Part shown: positions 57,130-64,000 of the stretch, piece by piece
Layout of the letters: each line of letters opens with the position of its first letter
Position numbering within the stretch: the first letter of the stretch is position 1
DNA from: SXNM01 sp964586155
GTDB taxonomy: Bacteria > Myxococcota_A > UBA9042
Reading direction: 5' to 3'
DNA length: 64,000 nt
Assembly: GCA_964586155.1 (NCBI GenBank)
Contig: CAZPHC010000027.1
Location: forward strand, 23,906 to 87,905
Position numbers and translations under genes: made by a program
The notes under the pieces: generated by a model
What the model saw: only the letters and a program-made list of their open reading frames with translations
Told to the model about the DNA's origin: nothing
The model's database searches: none

Positions 57130-59217
57130 ATGACACCCGCCGTCCCGCGGCGCCTCGGAGCGCACCGCGCAACGCCCTGGCTGCTCGCGGTGTGGCTCTG
57201 CGGCCAGACCCTCGGCTGCGACGCTGCGGGCCGCGGTGACGACGGGCCGCCGCTGACCGCCATCGGCGGGACCAGCGTCGCCTTCGCCGCGGACGGCGAC
57301 TGGCGCGGCGCAGCCTGGCTCGACCACCCCTGGCCCTCGCTCGCCCGCCGCACGGCCGACGGCCACCTCGACCCGACGCAGATCCCGCAGCCGCCACGGC
57401 CGGCCAGCGCGCCGACGACGCCGACCCTGGTCGATGGCGTCTACGCGGCCCTCGCCGACCGCCCAGGCGACAGCCAGCTGCCCGTGGCCTACTTCCGCTT
57501 CGACGCGCCGCTGCCGAAGCTCGACGCGGCCGCCGTCGTGGCGCCGGGCCCGGACGCCAGGCTGTGGTTGATCGCGCTCGACCGGCCCAACGCCGAGGCG
57601 CTGCCGGTGGTCGCCCAGACACTCGAGCCCGACGCCTACGCGCCCGCGCATACGCTGGCGTTGACACCGCGGCCGGGTTTTGTGCTCCGTCCCAAGGCCC
57701 GCTACGCCTTCGTGGTGCTGCGCGGCCTCGGCGACGCCGCCGGTGCGCCGCTCGGTGTGCCGGCGACGCTGCGCAACCTGCTGAGCGTCGCCCAACGTGG
57801 CGTCGCGGGCACCCGCGCCGAGGCCTTGCGCGCGCCCTTCGCCGCCCTGCGCGCGGCGCTCGCCCAGCACGGCATCGCGGTCGACGAGGTCGCGGCGGCC
57901 ACGGTCGTGCACACCGCCGATGCGCCGGCGGAGCTCGCGGCCTTGGCGCAGGGGCTGCGCGCGCGGGTGGCGCCCGTCGTCAGCGGCCTGCATCTCGACC
58001 CCGACGACGGTGCCCAGCACGAGCGGTTCTGCGAGCTGCACGGCACCGTCCGGCTGCCGCAGTTGCAGCGCGGCGTCCCGCCGTTCGCGACCGAGGGCCT
58101 CATCGCCTTCGACGCCGACGGCGCGCCGATCATCCAGGGCGAGGCCGAGGTGCCCGTCGTGATCACCGTGCCGCGCGCCCAGATGCCCGCCAGCGGCTGG
58201 CCGATGGTGCTCTACCTGCACGGTACCGACGGGCTCGCGACCCAGGTGGTCGACCGCGGTCCGGCCGCGGGCCCCGGCGAGCCGCCGGCCAGGGGCAAAG
58301 GGCCGGCGCATTGGCTCGCGCAGCAGGGCCTGGTGGCCGTCGGCGTGGCGCTGCCCGTCAACCCCGAGCGGGCGCCGGGCGCGCCCAAGGGCGCCTACCT
58401 CAACCTCGGCAACCTCGCGGCCTTCCGCGACACCGTCCGCCAGGGAGTGGTCGAGCAGCCGCTGCTGTTGGACGCGCTCGCCGCGCTGCAGATCCCCGCC
58501 GAGACGCTCGCCGGCTGTGCGGGACCGAGCCTGCCAGTCCCGGCCACCAGCCACCGCCTGGCGACCGCCGCGGTCGGTCTGCTCGGCCAGAGCCAAGGCG
58601 GCATGTACGCCTACCTCGTCGCCGCGGTCGAGCCGCGCGTGCGCGTCGTGGTGCCGACCGGGGCCGGCGCGCTATGGAGCCACTACATCCTCATCACCAG
58701 CAAGCTGCCCGCCGCGCCAGCGATCGCCGCGCTGCTCGGCACCGACGTGCCGCTGCGCTGGCTGCACCCGGCGATGAGCGTGCTGCAGACGGCGTGGGAG
58801 CCGACCGAGTCGCTCATCGCGGCGCCGCGGCTGTGGCGCTGGCCGATCGGCGCTGAGGGCCGCGACGTGCTGCAGCCCGTTGGCTTGGGCGACTCGTTCT
58901 ACCCTCCGCAGCTCTTCGACGCCCTGGCCCTGGCGATCGGCCACCGCCAGGCCGGCGCGGAGGTCTGGCCGTCGATGCAGCAGGCCCTGGCGCTCGATGG
59001 TCGCGCTGGCCTGCTCGGCTACCCGGTCCGCGCGACCGACCTCGCTGGCGGCCCGGCCGCGATCGCGGTCACCAGCGCTGCACTGCAGCACGCCGGCGAC
59101 GGCTGGAGCGATCCGCACGGCATCGTCTACCAGGACGTGGCGCTGCAGCAGCAGGTCGGCGCCTTCCTCGCCTCCGGGCTGCGGGCTGCGCCCGCGACGC
59201 TGGACGCGCCGCAGTGA
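57130..59217 (+). CDS. Alpha/beta-hydrolase lipoprotein, 695 aa
   Basis: The ATG at 57130 has GGGAG upstream. Lipobox LGC (Cys27) after a signal peptide. The C-terminal half has the nucleophile elbow GQSQGG, with the oxyanion-side MVLYLHGTDG strand and a candidate acid/His toward the end (SDPHGIVYQD). The N-terminal half (about 40-300) is a beta-rich domain of the type seen in large bacterial secreted hydrolases. It is probably a membrane-anchored esterase or lipase; the substrate is unknown. Divergent from the 1,029-aa lipoprotein gene across repeat copies 4-5. Confidence 0.82.
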   Translation: MTPAVPRRLGAHRATPWLLAVWLCGQTLGCDAAGRGDDGPPLTAIGGTSVAFAADGDWRGAAWLDHPWPSLARRTADGHLDPTQIPQPPRPASAPTTPTLVDGVYAALADRPGDSQLPVAYFRFDAPLPKLDAAAVVAPGPDARLWLIALDRPNAEALPVVAQTLEPDAYAPAHTLALTPRPGFVLRPKARYAFVVLRGLGDAAGAPLGVPATLRNLLSVAQRGVAGTRAEALRAPFAALRAALAQHGIAVDEVAAATVVHTADAPAELAALAQGLRARVAPVVSGLHLDPDDGAQHERFCELHGTVRLPQLQRGVPPFATEGLIAFDADGAPIIQGEAEVPVVITVPRAQMPASGWPMVLYLHGTDGLATQVVDRGPAAGPGEPPARGKGPAHWLAQQGLVAVGVALPVNPERAPGAPKGAYLNLGNLAAFRDTVRQGVVEQPLLLDALAALQIPAETLAGCAGPSLPVPATSHRLATAAVGLLGQSQGGMYAYLVAAVEPRVRVVVPTGAGALWSHYILITSKLPAAPAIAALLGTDVPLRWLHPAMSVLQTAWEPTESLIAAPRLWRWPIGAEGRDVLQPVGLGDSFYPPQLFDALALAIGHRQAGAEVWPSMQQALALDGRAGLLGYPVRATDLAGGPAAIAVTSAALQHAGDGWSDPHGIVYQDVALQQQVGAFLASGLRAAPATLDAPQ

Positions 59218-59360
59218 GCGCGGCGGGGCTCGATCGGCCGCGGCCTTGAAGCGGGTCACTGCGCCGGCACCGCACCTCGATCCCTCGCGACCAAGCCGCC
59301 AGATCCGCGCTTGATGCCGAGATCACAACGCGATCTGCTGGCCTCCCTACCAAGAGGTGA

Positions 59361-59468
59361 GCAATACCCGGAGCGCTTTCCAAGGACCTGCGACAGCGGG
59401 TCGCCCTTGCCTACGACAACGGCGAGGGCAGCTACGCCGAGCTGGCCGAGCGCTTCCAGATCGGCCGC
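59361..59468 (+). pseudogene. Fragment of an IS630/Tc1-type transposase N-terminus
   Basis: The frame reads ALSKDLRQRVALAYDNGEGS then YAELAERFQIGR, which is the first helix-turn-helix of IS630-family transposases (compare the common pattern YSxDLRxRVV...G.S..EVAERF.VS). There is no start codon, and the match ends exactly where the REP-like end sequence begins at 59469. The 143 bp before it (59218-59360) show nothing recognisable. Confidence 0.65.
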
Positions 59469-59870
59469 GGGTCAGGTCATGCCTTTTTTCCCTTTTTTCG
59501 TTCACGCCCGGCCCCGCGCGAGCCCGCACGAAGTCGCTCGACCCACTGCCGAACCTGCAGATCTACGTCACGTCGCTCGTCGACGCGCTTGATTCGCATC
59601 GAGATGCTCGGAGCAGCCGTCGCCATCACCCGCGCGACGCGGATCGGCGCAATGCCTCGTGCCCGCACCAGCCACCGGACGGCGAGCCAATTGGCCGGAT
59701 GTCCCGTCCGCCCGCGATATGTGGCGAGGCTCTCCTCGCGCAGTAGGCCCGTCGCGCCGATTCATGACGTGGCGGCGGGCACCCGGGAACTCGACTCAGC
59801 GATGGCGCAGGAGCCGAGGGCACGCTGCGGGAGGCTCGCCGAAAAGGATAAAAGAGAAGATCTGACCCCC
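59469..59870. mobile_element. Remnant of a RAYT/REP-associated element
   Basis: About 400 bp bounded by GGGTCAGGTCATGCC plus a T-rich run at 59469-59500 and by AAAAGAGAAGATCTGACCCC ending near 59870. The right end matches, with one mismatch, the arm of the palindrome at 60982-61000. Inside, on the minus strand, lies the fragment at 59477-59761. It interrupts the IS630-like reading frame at its left edge. The following 59871-59981 hold nothing I can identify. Confidence 0.55.
59477..59761 (-). pseudogene. C-terminal fragment of a REP-associated (IS200-like) transposase
   Basis: The frame is open for 94 codons after an in-frame stop, with no start. It contains GLLREESLATYRGRTGHP and a helix-turn-helix-like WLAVRWLVRARGIAPIRVAR, then SISMRIKRVDERRD and a Lys-rich end. 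The layout resembles the C-terminal extension of RAYT-type TnpA proteins, where an AVxxLG...VARxLGVSxSxVSxAVxRxE motif is common. The catalytic HUH/Tyr part is missing. Assignment is from pattern only. Confidence 0.42.
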
Positions 59871-59981
59871 TGGTTGGTTCGCCGTTGTCGTCCGATCATG
59901 ATGCTCCTTCGATCGACGCTACCGACCCGCACGCCCCTCGTCAACGACGCACCAGTGCCGCCGGGGGTCACGCTTCACCCG

Positions 59982-60836
59982 TCATGGCAGCAGACACAGG
60001 CTCCACGGGTCGTCGCCATCGCGGTTCTGTTGGGCCTTGCACGTCCAAGGTGGCGGACAGCTCTCGATGCACGGCTTGCTGCACCGCAACGTGCCGGCCA
60101 TGTCTCTGCAATAGCCCGAGTCACATTCCTTGTCGTTGGCACATGAGGACGCGAACGCGCCGGCGGTGGTCGCCAATCCGTAGACGCAGCTGCAGCCGTC
60201 GCCACATGCGGAGCCGTCCGCCAGCGCGGTCGAGGTGCATTCTCCGGCGAGGTTGCAGGAATCTTCGCTGCAGACGTCGCCGTCGTCGCAGTCCACTGGT
60301 CTCGCGTCGCAGCTGCCGTCGTCCATGCACTGGTCGACCGTGCAAGGGTCGCCGTCGTCGCATTGGAACGGGGTCGAGACGCAGCCGGTCGCGGTGCACG
60401 TGTCGAGCGTGCACGGCTGCAGATCGTTGCAGCTGTTCTCGAAGCCGACGCAGCTGCCATCCGACGCGCAGACCTCGAAGATCGTGCAGGGGTCGCCGTC
60501 GTCGCATTCGACGTCGGTGCGGACGGTCTGGGCGCAGACGTCGGCCGCACAACTCGCGAGGTGGCAGACATCGGCGTCGACGCAGCGTGGCGAGCCGACG
60601 CAGATGCCGGCGCTGCACGTGCTTCCGTCGGCGAGACACGCCGCCTTGCATGGACTTCCGTCGCTCGCGACCCGGGTCGTGCAGCGACCCGCGGCACAGC
60701 GTCCGGGATGGCACCCATCGCCGGGGCACTCTGCGTCGAGGTTGCACTCCTCGCTGGTGCAGGCGGTGGGTGCAGCCGAGAACACGAGCAACGCCGAGAG
60801 CAGCACGCGCACAGCCATGGCGGTCTCGTCTCGCAT
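59982..60836 (-). CDS. Cys-rich repeat lipoprotein, 284 aa
   Basis: The ATG at 60836 has GAGGAT upstream. Signal peptide ending PTAC, a possible lipobox. The mature protein is short Cys repeats of the same kind as the giant protein at 3420: CNLDAECPGDGC, ECDDGDPCT, CNDLQPCTLDTC, CDDGDVCSEDSC, with about 40 Cys, probably all disulfide-bonded. A C-terminal block (CANDKECDSGYC, CPPPWTC) departs from the repeat. Presumably surface-exposed; function unknown. It lies between a transposase-remnant island and a REP-like palindrome, so it may have moved or been duplicated. Confidence 0.82.
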   Translation of the reverse strand: MRDETAMAVRVLLSALLVFSAAPTACTSEECNLDAECPGDGCHPGRCAAGRCTTRVASDGSPCKAACLADGSTCSAGICVGSPRCVDADVCHLASCAADVCAQTVRTDVECDDGDPCTIFEVCASDGSCVGFENSCNDLQPCTLDTCTATGCVSTPFQCDDGDPCTVDQCMDDGSCDARPVDCDDGDVCSEDSCNLAGECTSTALADGSACGDGCSCVYGLATTAGAFASSCANDKECDSGYCRDMAGTLRCSKPCIESCPPPWTCKAQQNRDGDDPWSLCLLP

Positions 60837-60940
60837 CGCATCCTCGACGGGCACCTGGCACGGCCTCGGTTCTCGGTGCTGCAGCGTGCATGTAGCAAAT
60901 CCCGGCGGCCGGCCGCAACTCGGGGCTCCGGGGGCCCGGA

Positions 60941-60999
60941 GGTCAGATCTTCCCTTTTTCCCCTCTTGTCTCGAAACGGGTAAAAGGGAAGATCTGACC
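60941..60999. repeat. REP-like 18-bp inverted repeat
   Basis: GGTCAGATCTTCCCTTTT (60941-60958) is perfectly inverted at 60982-60999, with a 23-nt loop. The T/A-rich arms contrast with the GC-rich surroundings. The right arm matches the end of the 59.5-59.9 kb element, consistent with a RAYT-mobilised REP unit. It lies upstream of the Cys-rich lipoprotein gene. Confidence 0.8.
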
Positions 61000-61089
61000 C
61001 CAACCACCCCACAACCACCCGGACCAGCAGCGCCCGCCGACGGACAGGAAACACAAGGCTTGGGACGTTCACCACGCCGCCCCTGGGGC

Positions 61090-62019
61090 TCACTCCCCGG
61101 GCTTGCGCAACACGGCCCGCGGATGCGCGCTGTCGTAGGCCTTCATCAGCGAGGCCAGCGAGGTATGGGTGTAGCGCTGCGTGGTGCTGAGCTGGGCGTG
61201 GCCGAGCAGCTCCTGCACCTCGCGGATGTCGGCGCCGCCGTCGAGGAGGTGGGTGGCATAGCTGTGGCGCAGGCCGTGCGGGTGCACGCCGCGGTGGCTG
61301 CCGATGGCGAGCATCCGCGCCTCGAGTACGCGCCGGACGATGCGCGGATCGAGCCGACCGCCGCGCACACCGATGAGCAGCGCGCGCTGGCTCGCGGGCT
61401 CGACCTCGGCGGCGGCGAGCAACGTCGGCCGCAGCGCCAACCAGCGACGCAGCGCGTCCAGGCAGGGCTGGCCGAAGGGCACGATGCGCTCGCGGCGGCC
61501 CTTACCGAGCACGCGCAGCAGGCGTTGCTCCTGGTCGACCGAGGCCAGGTCGAGGCCGCAGAGCTCGGCCACGCGCAGGCCGGCGCCGTAGAGCAGCTCG
61601 ACCAGGAGCTGATCGCGCGCCTCGACCGCCGGCTCGGTCGCGGGCTGCTCGTGCTTGGCCAGGGCCAGGGCCTCGTCGACGCCGAGAAAGCGCGGCAGCT
61701 TCTGCGCCTGCTTGGGGTTGTGCAGGCTGTCAGCCGGGTTGGCGTCGATGTCGCCGCGCTGGCGCAGGAATTTGTACAGGCTGCGCACCGCCGCCAGCCG
61801 CCGCGCGATCGACGCCGGGGCCAGGCGATCGTGCAGGCTCATGGCGTAGGCGCGCAGGTCTTCGCGCCGGGCGGTCTGGAAGGTGCGGCCGCGCTCTTCG
61901 TCGAGCCAGGCAGCGCAGTCCTCGAGGTCGCGCTCGTAGGCGACCAGCGTCAGGCCGCTGCTGCTGCGTTCGTAGCGGAGGTGGTCGAGGTAGGCTGCGA
62001 TGGCGGGGTTCGGGCTCAT
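61090..62019 (-). CDS. xerC: Xer-type tyrosine recombinase
   Basis: 309 aa. N-terminal SAM-like core-binding domain (1-95; YLDHLRYERSSSGLTLVAYE) and catalytic domain with Arg149 (GAGLRVAEL), Lys173 (LGKGRRERIVPF), His248/Arg251 (HGLRHSYATHLL), His274 (LLGHAQLSTTQ) and Tyr283 (RYTH). This is full catalytic equipment and Xer-like length. Xer proteins resolve chromosome dimers at dif; some relatives move integrative elements. No dif-like or att-like site is recognisable here. XerC rather than XerD is a tentative choice. The start has a poor ribosome site. The neighbouring gene at 62066 is 46 bp upstream. Confidence 0.88.
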   Translation of the reverse strand: MSPNPAIAAYLDHLRYERSSSGLTLVAYERDLEDCAAWLDEERGRTFQTARREDLRAYAMSLHDRLAPASIARRLAAVRSLYKFLRQRGDIDANPADSLHNPKQAQKLPRFLGVDEALALAKHEQPATEPAVEARDQLLVELLYGAGLRVAELCGLDLASVDQEQRLLRVLGKGRRERIVPFGQPCLDALRRWLALRPTLLAAAEVEPASQRALLIGVRGGRLDPRIVRRVLEARMLAIGSHRGVHPHGLRHSYATHLLDGGADIREVQELLGHAQLSTTQRYTHTSLASLMKAYDSAHPRAVLRKPGE

Positions 62020-62065
62020 GGCCCAAGGGTGCCGTTGCCGCGCGGCTTGTCCAAATCCTGGACGC

Positions 62066-62590
62066 TCAGCGGTCGGGAGCGGGCAGGCGCGCGACGTCGA
62101 CGCCCATCTCGACCAGCACCTGGGCGACGCAGCCGGCGACGGCGGTCGCCAGCGCGGTGCAGAAGCCGTGGCGCGCGGGGCTGGCAAATTCGGCGAACTG
62201 GCCGGTGAGATCGTTGCAGATGATGGTCCGCGCCTGGCCGAGCTGGGCCCGCTCGCGCCAGAGCGCGTGGTAGCGCTGCACCGCCGCGACCAGCTCGGGC
62301 GTCGACGGCGAGGCGACATCGGGCGCGCCGAAGACCTCACCGAGCACCAGCACGCCAGCGCCGATCGCGCCGCAGGTGGCCTCGCCCGTCAAGCCGCCGC
62401 GGCGCAGGCCGACGTAGGGGCGGCCGTCGCGGCCGAAGGTCTCGGCGATGGCGACGCCGCAGGAGCGATGCGCGACCGCCTTGCCCTCGTAGAGCAGGAA
62501 CGCGCGCTGCTCGGCCCAGGCGCGGGCGGCTTCGAGCGCGGCGGTCGCGTCGTCGGGTGGGGTGGCGCTCGTGTCGCGGTCGGGGACCAT
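62066..62590 (-). CDS. C_GCAxxG_C_C-type putative redox protein
   Basis: 174 aa; GAGGAA precedes the ATG. Cys44, Cys73, Cys125, Cys144 and Cys154 are spread through Gly/Ala-rich helices, with TCGAIGAG (72-79) resembling the CxGCAxxG core of the family; the first Cys of that core is replaced here. Family members are thought to bind a metal or Fe-S cluster and often neighbour redox genes; the role is undefined. It precedes the recombinase gene on the same strand. The 236-bp gap upstream (62591-62826) shows no recognisable feature. Confidence 0.6.
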   Translation of the reverse strand: MVPDRDTSATPPDDATAALEAARAWAEQRAFLLYEGKAVAHRSCGVAIAETFGRDGRPYVGLRRGGLTGEATCGAIGAGVLVLGEVFGAPDVASPSTPELVAAVQRYHALWRERAQLGQARTIICNDLTGQFAEFASPARHGFCTALATAVAGCVAQVLVEMGVDVARLPAPDR

Positions 62591-62826
62591 GCCAGTTCCT
62601 CGCTGTCGGTGTCTTGGTCGACGAGGTGCGCGGCGCGTCGCTGCGGGCCGGTGCGCGCGTCGTTGTCGCCAAGGTGCCGAGGAACCCGCCTGCTGGCAAC
62701 CGGGCGCCAGGGTATCCTTGTCTCAGCGCGTGATTGTTGTCGGCATCAAGTGTCCGGCTGCTCTACGGCGGCTTTGGGCCACGGCTCCGCATCGTGTGGT
62801 TAGTGATGACGTCCGTCAAGCTTCAG

Positions 62827-63339
62827 TCAAAACGCCGTGGTCGTTGCGAAAGGCGAGAAGGCACATTCTCCGTCACCAGGAAACGTCAACTTCACTTCTG
62901 CGTCGAAGACGATCTGCTTGTTTCTTTGGACCGTCAACCGCACAGGTGCTGAGTCCGACCTGCCCAAGACGACTTTCCAAGGATGCTTGACATCGCGCCA
63001 CTCGATGTCCGTCGGCACCGAATCACCACAAGTCGTATTTCGAACCCCGAATACCGCCAAGTCCGATTCTGACGACGAGACTGCCGCTGAACATTCAGGC
63101 AACTTCGCGCAACCGTCGATTGTGGCGAAGGTGCAGGAAGCCGTCTCTGCTCCTCGATGGATCGATATCTGGTAGTTGCCGTCGAATGCATGTGCGAGCG
63201 CGATTTGCGCCAAGTGCGTGGGGCCAGCTTCAGCGCAGATCTCCTCCGCGACATCATCACTGGTATCCATCGGCGAGCAGCCGCAAGTCGAAGCGACCAA
63301 GCAAGTCAAGCCAACGAGCCAGCACCGAGGGCTTGTCAC
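62827..63339 (-). CDS. Small Cys-containing lipoprotein coupled to a protease
   Basis: 170 aa from a GTG that overlaps the upstream protease stop as GTGA; GGAG lies a few bases before. Signal peptide ending TCGC (lipobox-like, Cys21). The mature domain has four more Cys (EEICAEA, ASCTFA, DGCAK, PECSA), VRNTTCGD and a beta-rich C-terminus (VRLTVQRNKQIVFDAEVKLTF). Codon use is far less GC-rich than in the rest of the window. It could be an inhibitor or accessory of the protease; no family is recognised. Confidence 0.68.
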   Translation of the reverse strand: MTSPRCWLVGLTCLVASTCGCSPMDTSDDVAEEICAEAGPTHLAQIALAHAFDGNYQISIHRGAETASCTFATIDGCAKLPECSAAVSSSESDLAVFGVRNTTCGDSVPTDIEWRDVKHPWKVVLGRSDSAPVRLTVQRNKQIVFDAEVKLTFPGDGECAFSPFATTTAF

Positions 63340-64000
63340 TTCTGTGTCTCCGAGTAGGCCCAAAAGTGAGCAAAGAGGGCTCCAAAAATCAGGGCGGGTC
63401 CACTCACAAAGAAGTTGCTCGACTTCGTCCCACCCATGTGGCATCCGATCGCAAACATCTCGTTATCGATGACTTTGACAAAGGGAGCTCCCGACATTCC
63501 TGGAACGCTGTCGGCCCAATGCTGCACAAGCAGCCCCCCATCCTGCGACTTCACGGCGGAGCCGATTTTGGAGGTCCCTTGCCATGTCTGGTAGTCTGGG
63601 CGACCAAACATGCCGTTGCTCTGAAGCTCAGGAGGTGCCTTGGGATTCCAAACCCGCCCCCCGAGCAAGCCTCCGAGTGTACCACACATGGGGTAGGCAT
63701 CAAAGACGCTTCCGTTCTCGCCGACGATGCGGCTGGCGGCGTCGTCGAGGCGAGCGAGCGGGATCTGCCCCGGGGAGACAAGATAGGTCCAGGCGTCGTC
63801 GTCAAGGGTGCGCACCGGCGATTGCTCGATGCCGATATTGAGGTTCGCGGCACCGGGCCCCACAGCCCAGTAGTCGAACTGGAACTGCGCTTGGATTGAG
63901 TTGCCGAAGTCGTGCCACCGTTCAGGTGGCAGCCGCCAAGTGTGGCGTAAAGGCCCAGCCAACCCCATCCTGACGCCGGCCTCCGAAGCTGCAATCGTGG
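63336..64000 (-). CDS. Trypsin/V8-like serine protease, N-terminus beyond the window
   Basis: At least 220 residues of the C-terminal part; the frame is open to the window edge. SVPGMSGAPFV is the nucleophile region (GxSG-A/G-P, serine in GMSGAP), and IGCHMGGT follows where trypsin-like enzymes have their substrate-pocket strand. The His and Asp of the triad would lie in or before the visible part. FYWAVG-type and NLNIGIEQSP strands fit a chymotrypsin fold. It shares the low GC of the coupled lipoprotein gene, suggesting joint acquisition. Confidence 0.65.
   Translation of the reverse strand, partial: TIAASEAGVRMGLAGPLRHTWRLPPERWHDFGNSIQAQFQFDYWAVGPGAANLNIGIEQSPVRTLDDDAWTYLVSPGQIPLARLDDAASRIVGENGSVFDAYPMCGTLGGLLGGRVWNPKAPPELQSNGMFGRPDYQTWQGTSKIGSAVKSQDGGLLVQHWADSVPGMSGAPFVKVIDNEMFAIGCHMGGTKSSNFFVSGPALIFGALFAHFWAYSETQK

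Noticed and set aside
61090..62019. Recombinase as the integrase of a mobile island
   Set aside because: The sequence is Xer-like and no att-type direct repeats or tRNA are visible; kept as xerC with the island only a possibility.

Overview
The window is a very GC-rich bacterial chromosome segment with strong third-position G/C bias. It most likely comes from a myxobacterium or close relative (Myxococcota/'Deltaproteobacteria'). The evidence is a MYXO-CTERM-type C-terminal anchor on a secreted subtilase (27210-29342), three Hanks-type Ser/Thr kinases, a very high density of lipoproteins, and two secreted proteins built from 'CDDGDACT'-type Cys-rich repeats. No rRNA, tRNA or CRISPR array was seen, and no complete transposase.

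Layout. 1-3.4 kb: end of a ferritin-like gene, a small lipoprotein and a membrane Ser/Thr kinase. 3.4-13.3 kb: a leftward block of a YqaA/DedA-like membrane protein, a Ser/Thr kinase, acetyl-CoA synthetase and a giant (1,894 aa) Cys-rich surface lipoprotein. 13.5-24.2 kb: a YfbK-like von Willebrand protein, a GT4 glycosyltransferase, GalE-like epimerase, a GT-C-like membrane protein, an OmpR/histidine-kinase pair, an MTH1-like NUDIX enzyme and a VOC protein. 24.2-27.0 kb: a 932-residue formate dehydrogenase catalytic subunit read through an in-frame TGA as selenocysteine, with a SECIS hairpin at the canonical spacing. 27.2-36.9 kb: subtilase plus a translationally coupled propeptide-like lipoprotein, more lipoproteins, a GNAT, an M20 peptidase, and a P450/TetR divergent pair with a candidate operator. 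36.9-47.0 kb: a GT39-like membrane protein, a DUF3142/repeat-protein pair, then a rightward cluster of cytochrome P460-like lipoprotein, Ser/Thr kinase, monohaem lipoprotein and an outer-membrane barrel that itself carries CxxCH. 47.1-51.9 kb: a fused NuoE-NuoF diaphorase, the likely partner of the formate dehydrogenase 20 kb away, a beta-lactamase-fold hydrolase and an outer-membrane protein. 51.9-59.2 kb: a VapC toxin pair and three large lipoproteins separated by a palindromic intergenic repeat family. 59.2-64 kb: transposase remnants and REP-like palindromes, a second Cys-rich lipoprotein, a Xer-type recombinase, and a lower-GC tail with a coupled lipoprotein/trypsin-like protease pair.

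How the genes fit together. Formate oxidation (FdhA plus NuoEF), acetate activation (Acs) and possible outer-membrane haem proteins suggest flexible energy metabolism. Most of the rest is envelope biology: lipoproteins, barrels, glycosyltransferases and kinases. The observations most worth following are the selenocysteine formate dehydrogenase with its unlinked fused diaphorase, the subtilase with a free-standing propeptide-like lipoprotein, the CxxCH barrel cluster, and the unexplained palindromic repeats at 52.9-57.0 kb. Functions come from motif reading only; no database search was run.
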